A stretch of DNA of 64,000 nt from Streptomyces sp. VRA16 Mangrove soil (GCF_017377775.1 NZ_JAFVLN010000001.1:372001-436000), one strand, 5' to 3'; shown: positions 11,288-26,807, numbered from the stretch's first letter. The notes: a model not told the origin generated them from the letters alone. Numbers and translations: made by a program.

Positions 11288-11627
11288 CCTGGGGCGGCAT
11301 CGTCGACGTCGCCCCGGACGCGTCGCCGATCATCAGCGCCACCGAGGTGGAGAACCTGTACGTCAACTGCGGCTGGGGCACCGGCGGTTTCAAGCCGACC
11401 CCGGCCGCCGGCTGGACCTTCGCCCACACCCGCGCGTCTTCGGCCCCCGCCGGGCGGTCACCCCCACCGTCGGACCCGTCGCGGTGATCCTCCGGCAGCT
11501 CGACGCCATCCCGTCGTACGAACTGCTGCCGCGCTCCTCCTTCGCCGACCACCTGGCCCGCTGGCTCCTCGACGCCATGCGGGAGTTCGGCACCGGCGAG
11601 GGACACGAAGGACCGGCGGTCGCCTGA
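11288..11627 (+). pseudogene. Sarcosine oxidase remnant: soxB C-terminal piece joined to soxG C-terminal piece
   Basis: From about 11290 one frame encodes a stretch typical of the heterotetrameric sarcosine oxidase beta subunit near its end ([35 protein letters not shown]), with no start codon and none of the FAD-binding front. From about 11458, in another frame, come the last 55 residues of a gamma-subunit-like protein ([32 protein letters not shown]). The delta and alpha genes that normally lie between are missing. This is best explained by internal deletion of a soxBDAG operon. An intact product is impossible; the 140-residue frame 11205-11627 is probably not a functional gene. Confidence 0.75.
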
Positions 11628-11711
11628 TGGCGCTCAGCGCAGCTCGTCACCGTGGGCCGCGACGCCGAACGCCTGGCCCCGGCCCGCGCCGTCGACCGGC
11701 ACAGCCCGACG

Positions 11712-11757
11712 GCGGGCGGGCACGGGAAACCGACTCCGGCTTCCCGTGCCCGCCCGC
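11712..11757. terminator. Strong bidirectional terminator
   Basis: GCGGGCGGGCACGGGAA (11712-11728) pairs perfectly with TTCCCGTGCCCGCCCGC (11741-11757): a 17-bp stem with a 12-base loop, followed by GCTTTT. It lies 16 bases from the end of the convergent GH84 gene and is one of the few hairpins here with a T-run. Confidence 0.85.
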
Positions 11758-11773
11758 GCTTTTGGTGAGCGCG

Positions 11774-18706
<6,933 letters not shown>

Positions 18707-18723
18707 CGGCGCAAACGCGGGGC

Positions 18724-18748
18724 CGCCCCGGACCGCGGGTCCGGGGCG
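18724..18748. terminator. Bidirectional terminator hairpin
   Basis: CGCCCCGGACC and GGTCCGGGGCG form a perfect 11-bp stem with a 3-base loop between the convergent beta-galactosidase and WYL-regulator genes. Confidence 0.75.
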
Positions 18749-18771
18749 GGCCCGCGGGTCCGGGGACGGCG

Positions 18772-19761
18772 TCAGTCCCCGAGCGCGCGGGAACCGAGAC
18801 GGTCGGCGAGGGCGACGACGAGGTCGCGCAGCGCCTCGGGACGCTCGATGACGAACGGCCGGTCGAGCGCGGCGAGTTCACGGGGCAGCCAGTCCAGCCG
18901 CTCAACCCTCAGCTCGACCCGCCACCAGCGCTCGCCCGTTCCGTCCCGCGTCCGCGCCGGCTCGTGCTCCGCCAGGCGCGCGACGCCGGCCGGAAGGCGG
19001 GCACGGATCTGCTCGGCCGTTCCGTGGATCCGCAGGGACACCTCGTGCCGGTACGCGGCCGTGGCGAGCGCCGACAGGACGCGCTGCGCGGGATCGGGCC
19101 CCTCCGGGGCCTCGAACGAGCCGGGCAGGGGCCGCGCGTCCGCGATGCGGTCCAGGCGGAAGGTGCGGTCCTCGTCGATCCCGGGGTCCCGGCCCGTGAC
19201 GTACCACCGGCCCGAGTGGGCGACGATCCCGTACGCGTGCAGCGTGCGCTCGCTGCGCCGGCCCTCCCGGTCGGCGTACCGGATCAGGACCGGGTGCCGC
19301 CGGCGCACCGCGTCCGCGACGGTCAGCAGGACCCCGGCGTCCGGGGTGTCGAAGTCACCGGGCCCGTCCGTGAACGCCAGAGCGCCCAGGAGCGCGTCGA
19401 GACGACCGGCCAGGTGCCGGGGCAGCACCCGCCGGATCTTCGCCGCCGCCGTCTCGCCCGCCGTGTGCTCCGCCGCCGTCAGCCCCGCCCGCCGGCCCGC
19501 GATCAGCCCGAGCAGCACGGCCAGCGCCTCGTCGTCACTGAACATGAGCGGCGGCAGACGGTACCCCGGAGCCAGCCGGTATCCGCCGTAGCGGCCGCGC
19601 ACCGACTCCACCGGGATGTCCAGCTCGATCAGCTGCTCCACGTACCGCCGCACGGTGCGCCCCTCGACGCCGAGCCGGCCGGCGAGTTCCGCCACGGTGC
19701 GGGTGCCGCCCGACTGCAGCAGCTCCAGGAGGGTCAGCACGCGGCCGGTGGGTCGGGACAT
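18772..19761 (-). CDS. YafY/PafC-type HTH-WYL transcriptional regulator
   Basis: A 329-residue regulator. Winged helix-turn-helix at about 5-65 (TVAELAGRLGVEGRTVRRYVEQL), then a WYL domain (about 140-215) with the core WYVTGRD and DRTFRLDRI, and a C-terminal WCX extension. WYL regulators sense small ligands or nucleic acids. It is divergent from a VOC-domain protein across 108 bases, a very common pairing in actinomycetes, and probably controls it. GGGAGG touches the ATG with no spacing and TTAAAT lies seven bases upstream, so a leaderless transcript is more likely than a normal ribosome site. Confidence 0.88.
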   Translation of the reverse strand: MSRPTGRVLTLLELLQSGGTRTVAELAGRLGVEGRTVRRYVEQLIELDIPVESVRGRYGGYRLAPGYRLPPLMFSDDEALAVLLGLIAGRRAGLTAAEHTAGETAAAKIRRVLPRHLAGRLDALLGALAFTDGPGDFDTPDAGVLLTVADAVRRRHPVLIRYADREGRRSERTLHAYGIVAHSGRWYVTGRDPGIDEDRTFRLDRIADARPLPGSFEAPEGPDPAQRVLSALATAAYRHEVSLRIHGTAEQIRARLPAGVARLAEHEPARTRDGTGERWWRVELRVERLDWLPRELAALDRPFVIERPEALRDLVVALADRLGSRALGD

Positions 19762-19869
19762 CCTCCCAATTTAACGCGGAAGCCGATCGATAGCGGACCG
19801 ATTCCGTCCTCTATTCCTCCTAGTCTGCGGAACAGGAACAACCGGTGTCATCACGACCAGGGAGACCCC

Positions 19870-20268
19870 ATGGACTTCGTCTCGATCCGCATCATCACCG
19901 GCGACGTGGCACGCCTCGTCTCCTTCTACGAACGCGCCACCGGGGCCCGGGCGACCTGGGCCACCGAGGACTTCGCCGAAATCGGGACGCCCGGCGCGAC
20001 CCTCGCGATCGCCGGCACCCGCACCGTCCCCCTGTTCGCGCCGGGCTCCGCCCGCCCGGCGGCCAACGACACGGTGATCACCGAGTTCCTCGTCGACGAC
20101 GTGGACCGCGTGCACGCGAACCTGTCCGGGGTGGTCGACGAGGTCGTCAGCGGGCCGACCACGATGCCCTGGGGCAACAGGTCCCTGCTCTTCCGCGACC
20201 CCGACGGTAACCTCGTCAACTTCTTCACGCCTGTCACGGAGGCGGCTCGGGCGAAGTTCGGGCGCTGA
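19870..20268 (+). CDS. VOC (glyoxalase/bleomycin-resistance fold) protein
   Basis: A 132-residue small metalloenzyme-fold protein with two beta-alpha-beta-beta-beta modules: FVSIRIITGDVARLVSFYERATG at the front and NRSLLFRDPDGNLVNFFTP at the end. The latter carries the usual late glutamate/asparagine metal region. The ATG at 19870 follows GGGAGA. It is divergent from the WYL regulator. The reaction cannot be assigned; the family includes lyases, dioxygenases and resistance proteins. Confidence 0.85.
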   Translation: MDFVSIRIITGDVARLVSFYERATGARATWATEDFAEIGTPGATLAIAGTRTVPLFAPGSARPAANDTVITEFLVDDVDRVHANLSGVVDEVVSGPTTMPWGNRSLLFRDPDGNLVNFFTPVTEAARAKFGR

Positions 20269-20332
20269 ACCGAGGGCCCGGAACGGCGGGCGAGCCGATC
20301 CGGGGGCGGCGCGCACCGACCGGACCGGGGTG

Positions 20333-20791
20333 TCACGGGGTCAGTGGTTCGAGTACCTGATTGTGCGTGTGCTGGTAGATCACGGACGTGCGGAAACCGA
20401 CGACCTCGCGGCGTTCGGTGAACTTGTCCATGAGGAAGCCGTGGAGGTAGTCCACGCCGGGCACGGACACGTGCACGATCATGTCGTCGCCGCCCGTGAC
20501 GACGTAGACCGTGCTCACCTCCGGCAGTCCGGCCGCGTAGCTCTTGAACGCCTCGATCACGGCCCGGCTGAGGGGGCGTATCTGGAAGTGGACGAGGGCC
20601 TGCACATGGCGGTTGAGGGCGACCGGGTCGACGGCGGCGTGGTAGCCGGTGATGACGCCGCGGGCGCGCAGGGCGCGGACGCGTTCGAGACAGGTCGACG
20701 GGGCGATGCCGAGGGAGCGGGCGAGGTCGCGGTTGGTCTGCCGCGCATCGCGCTGGAGATGGCGGATGATCGCCGAATCAAGTTCGTCCAT
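20333..20791 (-). CDS. Lrp/AsnC-family regulator
   Basis: A 152-residue feast/famine regulator: HTH about 1-60 (MDELDSAIIRHLQRDARQTNRDLARSLGIAPSTCLERV region) and an RAM/AsnC ligand domain (about 68-145, VHFQIRPLS, VYVVTGGDDMIVHVSV). It is divergent from an amino-acid dehydrogenase with only 77 bases between, matching the known pattern of Lrp proteins that control amino-acid catabolism. The start has no ribosome site; CATAAT lies six bases before the ATG, which predicts a leaderless mRNA. A 15-bp palindrome lies between the two genes. Confidence 0.92.
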   Translation of the reverse strand: MDELDSAIIRHLQRDARQTNRDLARSLGIAPSTCLERVRALRARGVITGYHAAVDPVALNRHVQALVHFQIRPLSRAVIEAFKSYAAGLPEVSTVYVVTGGDDMIVHVSVPGVDYLHGFLMDKFTERREVVGFRTSVIYQHTHNQVLEPLTP

Positions 20792-20812
20792 GCGGCGATT
20801 ATGGGGGCCGTG

Positions 20813-20827
20813 CCGAATTGAATTCGG
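20813..20827. promoter_or_regulatory. Perfect 15-bp palindrome, probable Lrp-family operator
   Basis: CCGAATTGAATTCGG is CCGAATT on each side of one central base. It is A/T-rich in a G/C-rich gap and covers the -35 region of both divergent genes, as expected for an AsnC-type operator that would control both. Confidence 0.6.
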
Positions 20828-20868
20828 GTGGCGGCCGCGCGCGCCGACGGCGCGGTTAGTTTCCTGCC

Positions 20869-21978
20869 ATGACAGCCGAACTCGTCACATTCGAGGAAGC
20901 CCTGGCGCTCAACACACTCTCTCCGTCGCATGAGTTGGTGCAGGTCGTCCGTGGCAGGCGCAGCGGAATCGCGATCATCGTCGCCCTGCACTCGACCGCC
21001 CTCGGCCCCGCGGCCGGCGGATGCCGCATCGCGCACTACCCCGGCCCCGGCGCCGCGGTCGCGGACGCGCTGCGACTGGCGGCGGCGATGACTGAGAAGA
21101 ACGCGCTCGCCGGTCTGCGGCACGGGGGAGGGAAGACGGTCGTCGCCCTGCCCGCGGCGGAGCGGCCGTCCGGCGCGGAGCGCACCGCGTTGCTCCATGA
21201 CGTCGGCGACACGATTCAGGCGCTCGGCGGGCGGTACGTCACCGGGCCCGACGTGGGAAGCGGCCCGGCCGACATGACCGTGATCGGGGAACGCACCGCG
21301 CACGTGTGCTGCCGGCCGGTCGAGGACGGCGGCAGCGGGGACTCCTCCCTGCACACCGCGCGGGGCACGCTCGCGGCGCTCGGCGCGGTCGCTCAAGAGG
21401 CGTTCGGGTCACCGGAGTTGCGCGGGCTGACCGTGGGGGTGATCGGCCTCGGCGCCGTCGGCGGCCGGCTGGCCCGGCTGCTGGAGCGGGCCGGGGCCCG
21501 GCTCATCGTGACCGACACCGCCCCGGCCGCCCGCCGCGCCGCCGCCGAACTGGGCGCGACCTGGGTGGACCCGGACGACGCCCTCGCGGCAGAGGTCGAC
21601 ATCCTGGTGCCGGCCGCGCTCGGCGGGCTGCTCACCGCGCACACGGTGCCGCGGCTGCGCTGCGCCGCCGTCGCAGGCCCGGCCAACAATCAGCTCGATA
21701 CACCGGCCACCGCGGAACTCCTCGCCGCACGCGGCATCCTCTGGGCACCGGACGTGGTCGTCAGCGCGGGAGGAGTCATCCACGCCACCGGGGTCGAGCT
21801 GCGCCACGAACCGGAGGAGGAGACCGCCGGGCGCCTCACCGGCATCGCCGATACCCTCCGGGAGGTCTTCCGGATCGCCCGCGACCAGGGGAGCACGCCC
21901 GCCCGCGCGGCCGCCGAACTCGCCGCGCGGCGCGTCCGCGAAGGCGTCTTGTCCCTTTCAGGAGAGGTGGCACCATGA
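20869..21978 (+). CDS. Leucine/valine (branched-chain) amino acid dehydrogenase
   Basis: Oxidative deamination of a branched-chain or related amino acid to the 2-keto acid with NAD. Of 369 residues, the N-terminal dimerisation domain holds the glycine-rich active site with Lys77 (MTEKNALAG) and Lys89 (GGGKTVV). The Rossmann domain has GLGAVG (193-198), and VAGPANNQLD precedes the last helices. Size and motifs match Glu/Leu/Phe/Val dehydrogenases, especially the Streptomyces valine dehydrogenase type. TAGTTT sits seven bases before the ATG and there is no ribosome site, so it is likely leaderless. The stop overlaps the next start (ATGA). Confidence 0.93.
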   Translation: MTAELVTFEEALALNTLSPSHELVQVVRGRRSGIAIIVALHSTALGPAAGGCRIAHYPGPGAAVADALRLAAAMTEKNALAGLRHGGGKTVVALPAAERPSGAERTALLHDVGDTIQALGGRYVTGPDVGSGPADMTVIGERTAHVCCRPVEDGGSGDSSLHTARGTLAALGAVAQEAFGSPELRGLTVGVIGLGAVGGRLARLLERAGARLIVTDTAPAARRAAAELGATWVDPDDALAAEVDILVPAALGGLLTAHTVPRLRCAAVAGPANNQLDTPATAELLAARGILWAPDVVVSAGGVIHATGVELRHEPEEETAGRLTGIADTLREVFRIARDQGSTPARAAAELAARRVREGVLSLSGEVAP

Positions 21979-22328
21979 CGAACCGCTGGATCGGCCTGAC
22001 CGTCGACTGTGTCGACGTGGAACGGGTCGCGGGCTTCTGGGGCGCACTGCTCGACTGCCCGCGCCTGCCGGCCAGGCCCGGCTGGGTCTACCTCGGCCGC
22101 CCCGACAGCCCACAACCCCGCCTCAATTTCCAGCCCGTGACCGCAGCGCACCACGGCAAGGTGCGCCTGCATCTCGACGTCGGCGTCGACGACATCGACC
22201 AGGGGATCGCCCAAGTCATGGAACTCGGCGGCACGTTCACCGGCGAACGACATGACTACGACGAGGGCGTGGTGGTCGTGATGGCCGATCCGGAGGGCCA
22301 TGAATTCTGCTTGGTGCAGTACTACTGA
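21975..22328 (+). CDS. VOC-family glyoxalase-like protein
   Basis: A 117-residue protein coupled to the dehydrogenase by an ATGA overlap, with GGAGAGG before the start. The fold is seen in RWIGLTVDCVDVERVAGFWGAL, VRLHLDVGVDDID and the closing VVMADPEGHEFCLVQYY. It belongs to the glyoxalase-like subgroup (Glyoxalase_6 type). Translational coupling suggests a shared condition of expression, but no shared pathway step is evident. Confidence 0.85.
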   Translation: MTNRWIGLTVDCVDVERVAGFWGALLDCPRLPARPGWVYLGRPDSPQPRLNFQPVTAAHHGKVRLHLDVGVDDIDQGIAQVMELGGTFTGERHDYDEGVVVVMADPEGHEFCLVQYY

Positions 22329-22344
22329 GGCTTACGATCACCCG

Positions 22345-22908
22345 GTGAACGACATGGTCCAGCTGCACGCGCCCGCCGCGGCCTCCGCTCCCGCCCTGCT
22401 CCTGCGTCCCTGGCGGACGCAGGACGGGGCCGCGCTCGTCGAGGCGTACCGGGATCCGGACATGCGCCACTGGACGGGTTCAGGTCCGGAGAGCGAGGCC
22501 CAGGCCGCGCAGTGGGTGCGGAACCAGGAACAGGGGTGGGCGGCGGGGGACCGGTTCGGCCTCGCCGTCCTGGAGGAACAAGTCGGCGCCCCCGAAGGCG
22601 GGTTGGTCGGGCACGTCGTGCTCAAAGGCGTGGAGTCCGGGAAGCCGTCGGCCGAAGTGGGCTACTGGACCGCCGCGCACGCCCGCGGGCGCGGCGTCGC
22701 GCCCCGCGCCCTGGAGGCGCTCACCCTCTGGGCGTTCGACACCTTCGGCGCCGACGGACTGCGGCGTGTGGAACTCGTCCACCAGGAGGACAACACCGCC
22801 TCGTGCCGGGTGGCGGAGAAGAGCGGGTACGCCTTCGAGAAGCTGCTGCCCGCCTGGCCGCCCGCCTACCCGCGCGACGGGCACGTGCACGTCCGCCGGC
22901 GCCGGTAG
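22345..22908 (+). CDS. GNAT-family N-acetyltransferase (RimJ/RimL type)
   Basis: 187 residues from GTG 22345; ATG 22354 is the alternative. It shows the acetyl-CoA-binding pattern: LLLRPWRTQDGAALVEAYRD, VGYWTAAHARGRGVAPRAL (motif A, R/QxxGxG/A-like loop) and ELVHQEDNTASCRVAEKSGY (motif B). The RimJ/RimL group acetylates protein N-termini, aminoglycosides or amino-acid-like compounds. It begins 16 bases after the VOC gene, so it may share that transcript. Acceptor unknown. Confidence 0.88.
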   Translation: MNDMVQLHAPAAASAPALLLRPWRTQDGAALVEAYRDPDMRHWTGSGPESEAQAAQWVRNQEQGWAAGDRFGLAVLEEQVGAPEGGLVGHVVLKGVESGKPSAEVGYWTAAHARGRGVAPRALEALTLWAFDTFGADGLRRVELVHQEDNTASCRVAEKSGYAFEKLLPAWPPAYPRDGHVHVRRRR

Positions 22909-22956
22909 GCGGATCGGGCACAGGGGGGGTGCGGCGGCACCGGTGCGGGGGCGCCG

Positions 22957-24204
22957 TCACGCATCCCCGCCCCGGTGCTCGCGGCGCCGGGCCGCCAGGG
23001 CCGGGCGGAACAGCCACAGCACCTGCCAGGCGGCCACCGCCGTCATCAGCCACACCACCCACGCGGCGCCGAGACCACCGCCGGCCAGGCCGACGACGAG
23101 CGGTGCCAGCGTGCACTGCATCGCGCTGCCGAGCAGCCAGCGCCACCCCATGCGCAGCAGCGCCCCGGTCAGCGCGCCGACGGCGAAGTAGAGCGCCGTC
23201 CCCGCACACAGCAACCACCGCACATGTGCCGGGAGTTCACCGTGCGGATGTGCGACGGCGGAGCCCAGGGAGGTCACCACGACGGCGAGCGCGGCCGTCG
23301 AGAAACAGTGCAGGGCCATCGCGATGCGTACGGGCAGCCGCGTGGGCGACAGATGCGGGACCGCCGCGTACCCGTACCGCACCGCCAGCGTCCAGATCGC
23401 GACCAGCAGGACGAAGGCCCCGGTCGCGACCCCGACCAGCGCGAGGTCCCACTCCGTCTCCGAGGCGGTGTCGATCACCTGGATCAGCCCCTCACCCAGC
23501 ACGATGATGACGTACAGGCCCAGTCGCTCGGCCAAGTGCGCGGTGTCCGAGTGGAGTTCGGAGATCTCGATCGTCCCGGCCACCTCCGGGTGGGCCTGCT
23601 CGATGTGCTCCGCGCGCTGCCGCGCCGCCCGGCCCATGCGGCCGCTGGACATGGTGAACATGACCGCGAGATCGACGGCCACGCCGACGCCCCACAGGCC
23701 GTAGCGCCACCAGCCGGCCACGAAGACCGACACCACCCACGGCGTGATGCCGAAGCCGAGCTGCATCAACGGCCAGTCCACCACGACCTGTTCGCGTCCC
23801 CACATCCGGTCCGCGAGCACCCGCAGCCCTGCGTAGGCGAGGGCGAAGGCGACCGCGTGCGGTCCGCGGATCTCCGGTACGGCCGCGACCATGACGGCGA
23901 GCAGCGCCATCGCCGCCAGCATGCTCGTCGTCCGCGCCTTGTCCCCGGCGAGGTTGCCGTACATGGCGAACGCCGCCCAGGCCGTCCAGAAGGCCAGATA
24001 GAGCACGGCGTACAGATACACGTCCGTGGCGGACGCCGCGTCGTGCAGCAGATGGGACAGCGCCCCGATGCCCGCCACGACGACGAGGTCGAAGAAGAGT
24101 TCGATCCAGGAGGCATGGCGCTCCTGGGCGCCCGCCTCGGCGGACGGGGAAGACGGCTGGTCGGCGACGGAGTCCATGCGGTCGAGCATGAACGAACAAT
24201 CCAC
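22957..24204 (-). CDS. LtrA-family membrane protein (low temperature requirement A)
   Basis: A 415-residue integral membrane protein with about ten hydrophobic helices. It has the family signature ASWIELFFDLVVVAGIGALSHLL near the front and ERLGLYVIIVLGEGLIQVI in the middle. The role of the family is not established. Start is uncertain: GTG 24204, ATG 24189 or ATG 24177; GGAAAGG lies too close to the first and rather far from the second. Residues before the signature at about 30 are not conserved-looking. It is convergent with the GNAT gene. Confidence 0.85.
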   Translation of the reverse strand: MDCSFMLDRMDSVADQPSSPSAEAGAQERHASWIELFFDLVVVAGIGALSHLLHDAASATDVYLYAVLYLAFWTAWAAFAMYGNLAGDKARTTSMLAAMALLAVMVAAVPEIRGPHAVAFALAYAGLRVLADRMWGREQVVVDWPLMQLGFGITPWVVSVFVAGWWRYGLWGVGVAVDLAVMFTMSSGRMGRAARQRAEHIEQAHPEVAGTIEISELHSDTAHLAERLGLYVIIVLGEGLIQVIDTASETEWDLALVGVATGAFVLLVAIWTLAVRYGYAAVPHLSPTRLPVRIAMALHCFSTAALAVVVTSLGSAVAHPHGELPAHVRWLLCAGTALYFAVGALTGALLRMGWRWLLGSAMQCTLAPLVVGLAGGGLGAAWVVWLMTAVAAWQVLWLFRPALAARRREHRGGDA

Positions 24205-24275
24205 GCCTTTCCGTCATTTCGGGCGCACGGTCGTGGTCAGGTATCGGAAAATCAGATCACCCTGAACGGAAACAT

Positions 24276-24286
24276 CTGTTCGACAG
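24276..24286. promoter_or_regulatory. Short dyad before the monooxygenase operon
   Basis: CTGTTCGACAG is a perfect 4-3-4 dyad nested in a looser CATCT/AGATG pair, in the A/T-richer part of the 185-base gap before the FAD monooxygenase gene. It could be a regulator site, but short dyads are common by chance. Confidence 0.25.
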
Positions 24287-24389
24287 GAGATGGCGGGGCC
24301 TCCAGGATGGCGTCAGCGGCAGCACGGTCCCCCCACAGGGGCGACACCGACCCGGGACCGGGGTGCCTGCCGCCGGAGGGGAGGCAGAC

Positions 24390-25643
24390 ATGCCCACGGA
24401 AGAGACCGAAGTCGTCGTGGTCGGGGCCGGGCAGGCCGGCATCGCGATGAGTGAGCACCTGGGGGCGCAGGGCGTCCCGCACATCGTTCTGGAGCGCAGC
24501 CGGATCGCCGAGCGATGGCGCTCGGAGCGCTGGGACTCGCTGGTCGCCAACGGACCGGCGTGGCACGACCGGTTCCCCGGCCTGGAGTTCACCGACGTCG
24601 GCCCCGACGCCTTCGCGTCGAAGGAGCAGGTGGCCGACTACTTCGTCGCGTACGCGGAGAAGATCGGCGCCCCCGTGCGCTGCGGTGTGGAGGTCACCTC
24701 GGTGCGCCGGCACGCGGGGCGGCCGGGCTTCCGCGTCGAGACCTCCGAGGGCGTCATCGACACGCGGTTCGTCGTGGCCGCCACCGGACCGTTCCAGCGC
24801 CCGGTGATCCCGCCGGTCGTGGCGGACGGCGCCGTCCCCGTGCAGATCCACTCCAGCGCGTACCGAAATCCAGGCCAACTCCCTGAAGGCGCCGTGCTGG
24901 TGGTCGGCGCCGGGTCGTCCGGGGTGCAGATCGCCGACGAGCTGCGCCGGTCCGGGCGCCGCGTCCTCCTCTCGGTCGGGCCGCACGACCGCCCGCCGCG
25001 CAGCTACCGCGGGCGCGACTTCTGCTGGTGGCTCGGCGTGCTCGGACTCTGGGACGCGGCGACGCCCCCGCAGGGCGCCGCGCACGTCACCATCGCGGTC
25101 AGCGGAGCACGCGGCGGCCACACCGTCGACTTCAGGGAACTCGCCGCCACCGGCGTCGAACTCGTCGGCATGACCGCCTCCTGCGACGAGGACGGCGTCC
25201 TGCACTTCGCGTCCGACCTCGGCACCAACATCGCGGCGGGCGACGAGAAGTACCTCGCCCTGCTGCGGGCGGCCGACGCGTACTGCGAGCGCAACGGGCT
25301 CGACCTCCCCGAGGAGCCGGGAGCCCATGTCCTCGGCCCGGACCCGGAATGCGTCACCGACCCGCGGCGCACACTCGACCTGGCCGGGGAGGGCGTCACC
25401 TCGATCGTCTGGGCGACGGGCTTCGCCGCCGACTACACCTGGCTCGACGTCGACACGTTCGACGACGACGGCCGCCCCGACCAGCACCGTGGTGTGTCGC
25501 GCGAGCCCGGCGTCTACTTCCTGGGCCTGCCCTGGCTGTCCCGGCGCGGCTCCAGCTTCATCTGGGGCGTCTGGCACGACGCCCGGTACGTCGCCGACCA
25601 CATCACGACCCGGCGCGGCTATCTCGCGTACGGCACGAGCTGA
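24390..25643 (+). CDS. Flavin-dependent monooxygenase (FMO-like, group B)
   Basis: A 417-residue oxidoreductase with two dinucleotide-binding motifs: GAGQAG (12-17) for FAD and GAGSSG (173-178) for NADPH. The late segment IVWATGFAADYTWLDV is the conserved ATG-type motif of the group. ERWRSERWDSLVANGP resembles the FMO/YUCCA-like substrate region. No Baeyer-Villiger fingerprint (FxGxxxHxxxW) is seen, so N- or C-hydroxylation or amine oxidation is likelier. GGAGGGGAGG lies before ATG 24390. It is the first gene of a tight operon with RidA, DUF1028 and an M20 hydrolase, so it probably starts breakdown of a nitrogen compound; the substrate is unknown. Confidence 0.88.
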   Translation: MPTEETEVVVVGAGQAGIAMSEHLGAQGVPHIVLERSRIAERWRSERWDSLVANGPAWHDRFPGLEFTDVGPDAFASKEQVADYFVAYAEKIGAPVRCGVEVTSVRRHAGRPGFRVETSEGVIDTRFVVAATGPFQRPVIPPVVADGAVPVQIHSSAYRNPGQLPEGAVLVVGAGSSGVQIADELRRSGRRVLLSVGPHDRPPRSYRGRDFCWWLGVLGLWDAATPPQGAAHVTIAVSGARGGHTVDFRELAATGVELVGMTASCDEDGVLHFASDLGTNIAAGDEKYLALLRAADAYCERNGLDLPEEPGAHVLGPDPECVTDPRRTLDLAGEGVTSIVWATGFAADYTWLDVDTFDDDGRPDQHRGVSREPGVYFLGLPWLSRRGSSFIWGVWHDARYVADHITTRRGYLAYGTS

Positions 25644-25653
25644 GGAGCAGTCC

Positions 25654-26133
25654 ATGTCTTCGTACTCCCCCGAGCAGCCGGCCACCTCCCCGAAGGCCCC
25701 CGTCGTCGCCGGCGGGCACACCCGGATCCGGCCCTTCAACACCCGCGACACGTATCCCGAGCAGAATCTCGACAACGACCTCTGCCAGGCCGTCGTCGCG
25801 GGAGACACGGTCTACGTACGCGGACAGATCGGCCAGGACCTCGACACCAGCGCGTCCGTCGGCATCGGTGACGCCGCGGCGCAGGCCGAACAGGCCATGG
25901 CCAACATCAAGATGCTGCTCGAAGAGGCGGGCAGCCGGATGGAACACCTCGTCAAACTGACGATCTATCTGATCGACCCGCGCTACCGCGAGGCCGTGTA
26001 CCGGGCCGTGGGCCGCTGGACGAAGGGCGTCCACCCCATCTCCACGGGCCTGGTGGTGTCGGCGCTCGCCCGCCCGGAGTGGCTCTGCGAGATCGACGCC
26101 GTCGCGGTGATCCCGAAGGAGGAGCGGGCATGA
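25654..26133 (+). CDS. RidA/YjgF-family protein (imine/enamine deaminase fold)
   Basis: 159 residues. RidA relatives hydrolyse reactive imines or enamines formed by amine oxidation or by PLP enzymes. The core phrases are VVAGDTVYVRGQIGQDLD, AEQAMANIKMLLEEAGSRMEHLVKLTIYL and ALARPEWLCEIDAVAVIPK. An arginine is present in the region of the family's essential Arg, though spacing to the EID segment differs by two residues from canonical RidA, so it may be another Rid subgroup. GAGGAG precedes the ATG. It starts 10 bases after the monooxygenase and overlaps the next gene by ATGA, supporting a role in handling that enzyme's product. Confidence 0.9.
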   Translation: MSSYSPEQPATSPKAPVVAGGHTRIRPFNTRDTYPEQNLDNDLCQAVVAGDTVYVRGQIGQDLDTSASVGIGDAAAQAEQAMANIKMLLEEAGSRMEHLVKLTIYLIDPRYREAVYRAVGRWTKGVHPISTGLVVSALARPEWLCEIDAVAVIPKEERA

Positions 26134-26807
26134 CGTTCTCCCTGGTGGTCCGTGACGGTGAGCGGTTCGGGGTGGCGGCCGCCTCGTCGAGCCCGGCCGT
26201 CGCCGCCCGCGTCGTCCATCTGCGGCCCGGCGTCGGCGCCGCGACCTCGCAGAACATCACCGACCCCACGCTCGGCCCGGACCTCCTCGACGGGCTGGCC
26301 GGGCACGGCGACCCGGAGCGCGCCCTCGCCGGTGTCACCGGAGCGCCGCGCAACGAAAGGACCTTCGCCTACCGGCAGTTGACCGTCCTCGGCCGGACCG
26401 GTCCCGGCGCCGTCTTCAGTGGCCCGCAGACCCTCGGCACGTACGCGTCGGCCACCGCGGACGGTGCGGTCGCGGCCGGGAACATGCTCTGCGGTCCGCA
26501 CATCCCCGGCGTCCTCCTCGACGCGTACGCCGCCGCGACGGGCGAGGTCGAGGAGCGGCTGCTCGCCGCGATGAAGGCCGCCGTCGAGGCCGGCGGCGAG
26601 GAGGGGCCGGTGCGCTCGGCGGGGCTCGCGGTCGTCGCCGACGTCGGCTGGCGCGTGAGCGACCTGCGCGTCGACTGGGCCGACGATCCCGTCGACCGGC
26701 TCGGCGACCTGCTCGACGTCTGGCTGCCGCAACGCGACGACTACGTACAACGCGCTCTCGACCCCGCCGCCTCGCCCTCGTACGGCGTGCCGGGGGACCA
26801 GCGATGA
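26130..26807 (+). CDS. DUF1028-family protein (Ntn-hydrolase-like)
   Basis: 225 residues of the DUF1028 type, whose fold resembles N-terminal-nucleophile hydrolases: TFSLVVRDGERFGVAAASSSPAV at the front, GVGAATSQNITDPTLGP, and AAGNMLCGPHIPGVLLDAY. Family function is not experimentally clear. The start overlaps the RidA stop and its stop overlaps the next start (both ATGA), so the four genes are co-translated. Its constant company with amidohydrolases and Rid proteins suggests a step on an amide or lactam. Confidence 0.88.
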   Translation: MTFSLVVRDGERFGVAAASSSPAVAARVVHLRPGVGAATSQNITDPTLGPDLLDGLAGHGDPERALAGVTGAPRNERTFAYRQLTVLGRTGPGAVFSGPQTLGTYASATADGAVAAGNMLCGPHIPGVLLDAYAAATGEVEERLLAAMKAAVEAGGEEGPVRSAGLAVVADVGWRVSDLRVDWADDPVDRLGDLLDVWLPQRDDYVQRALDPAASPSYGVPGDQR

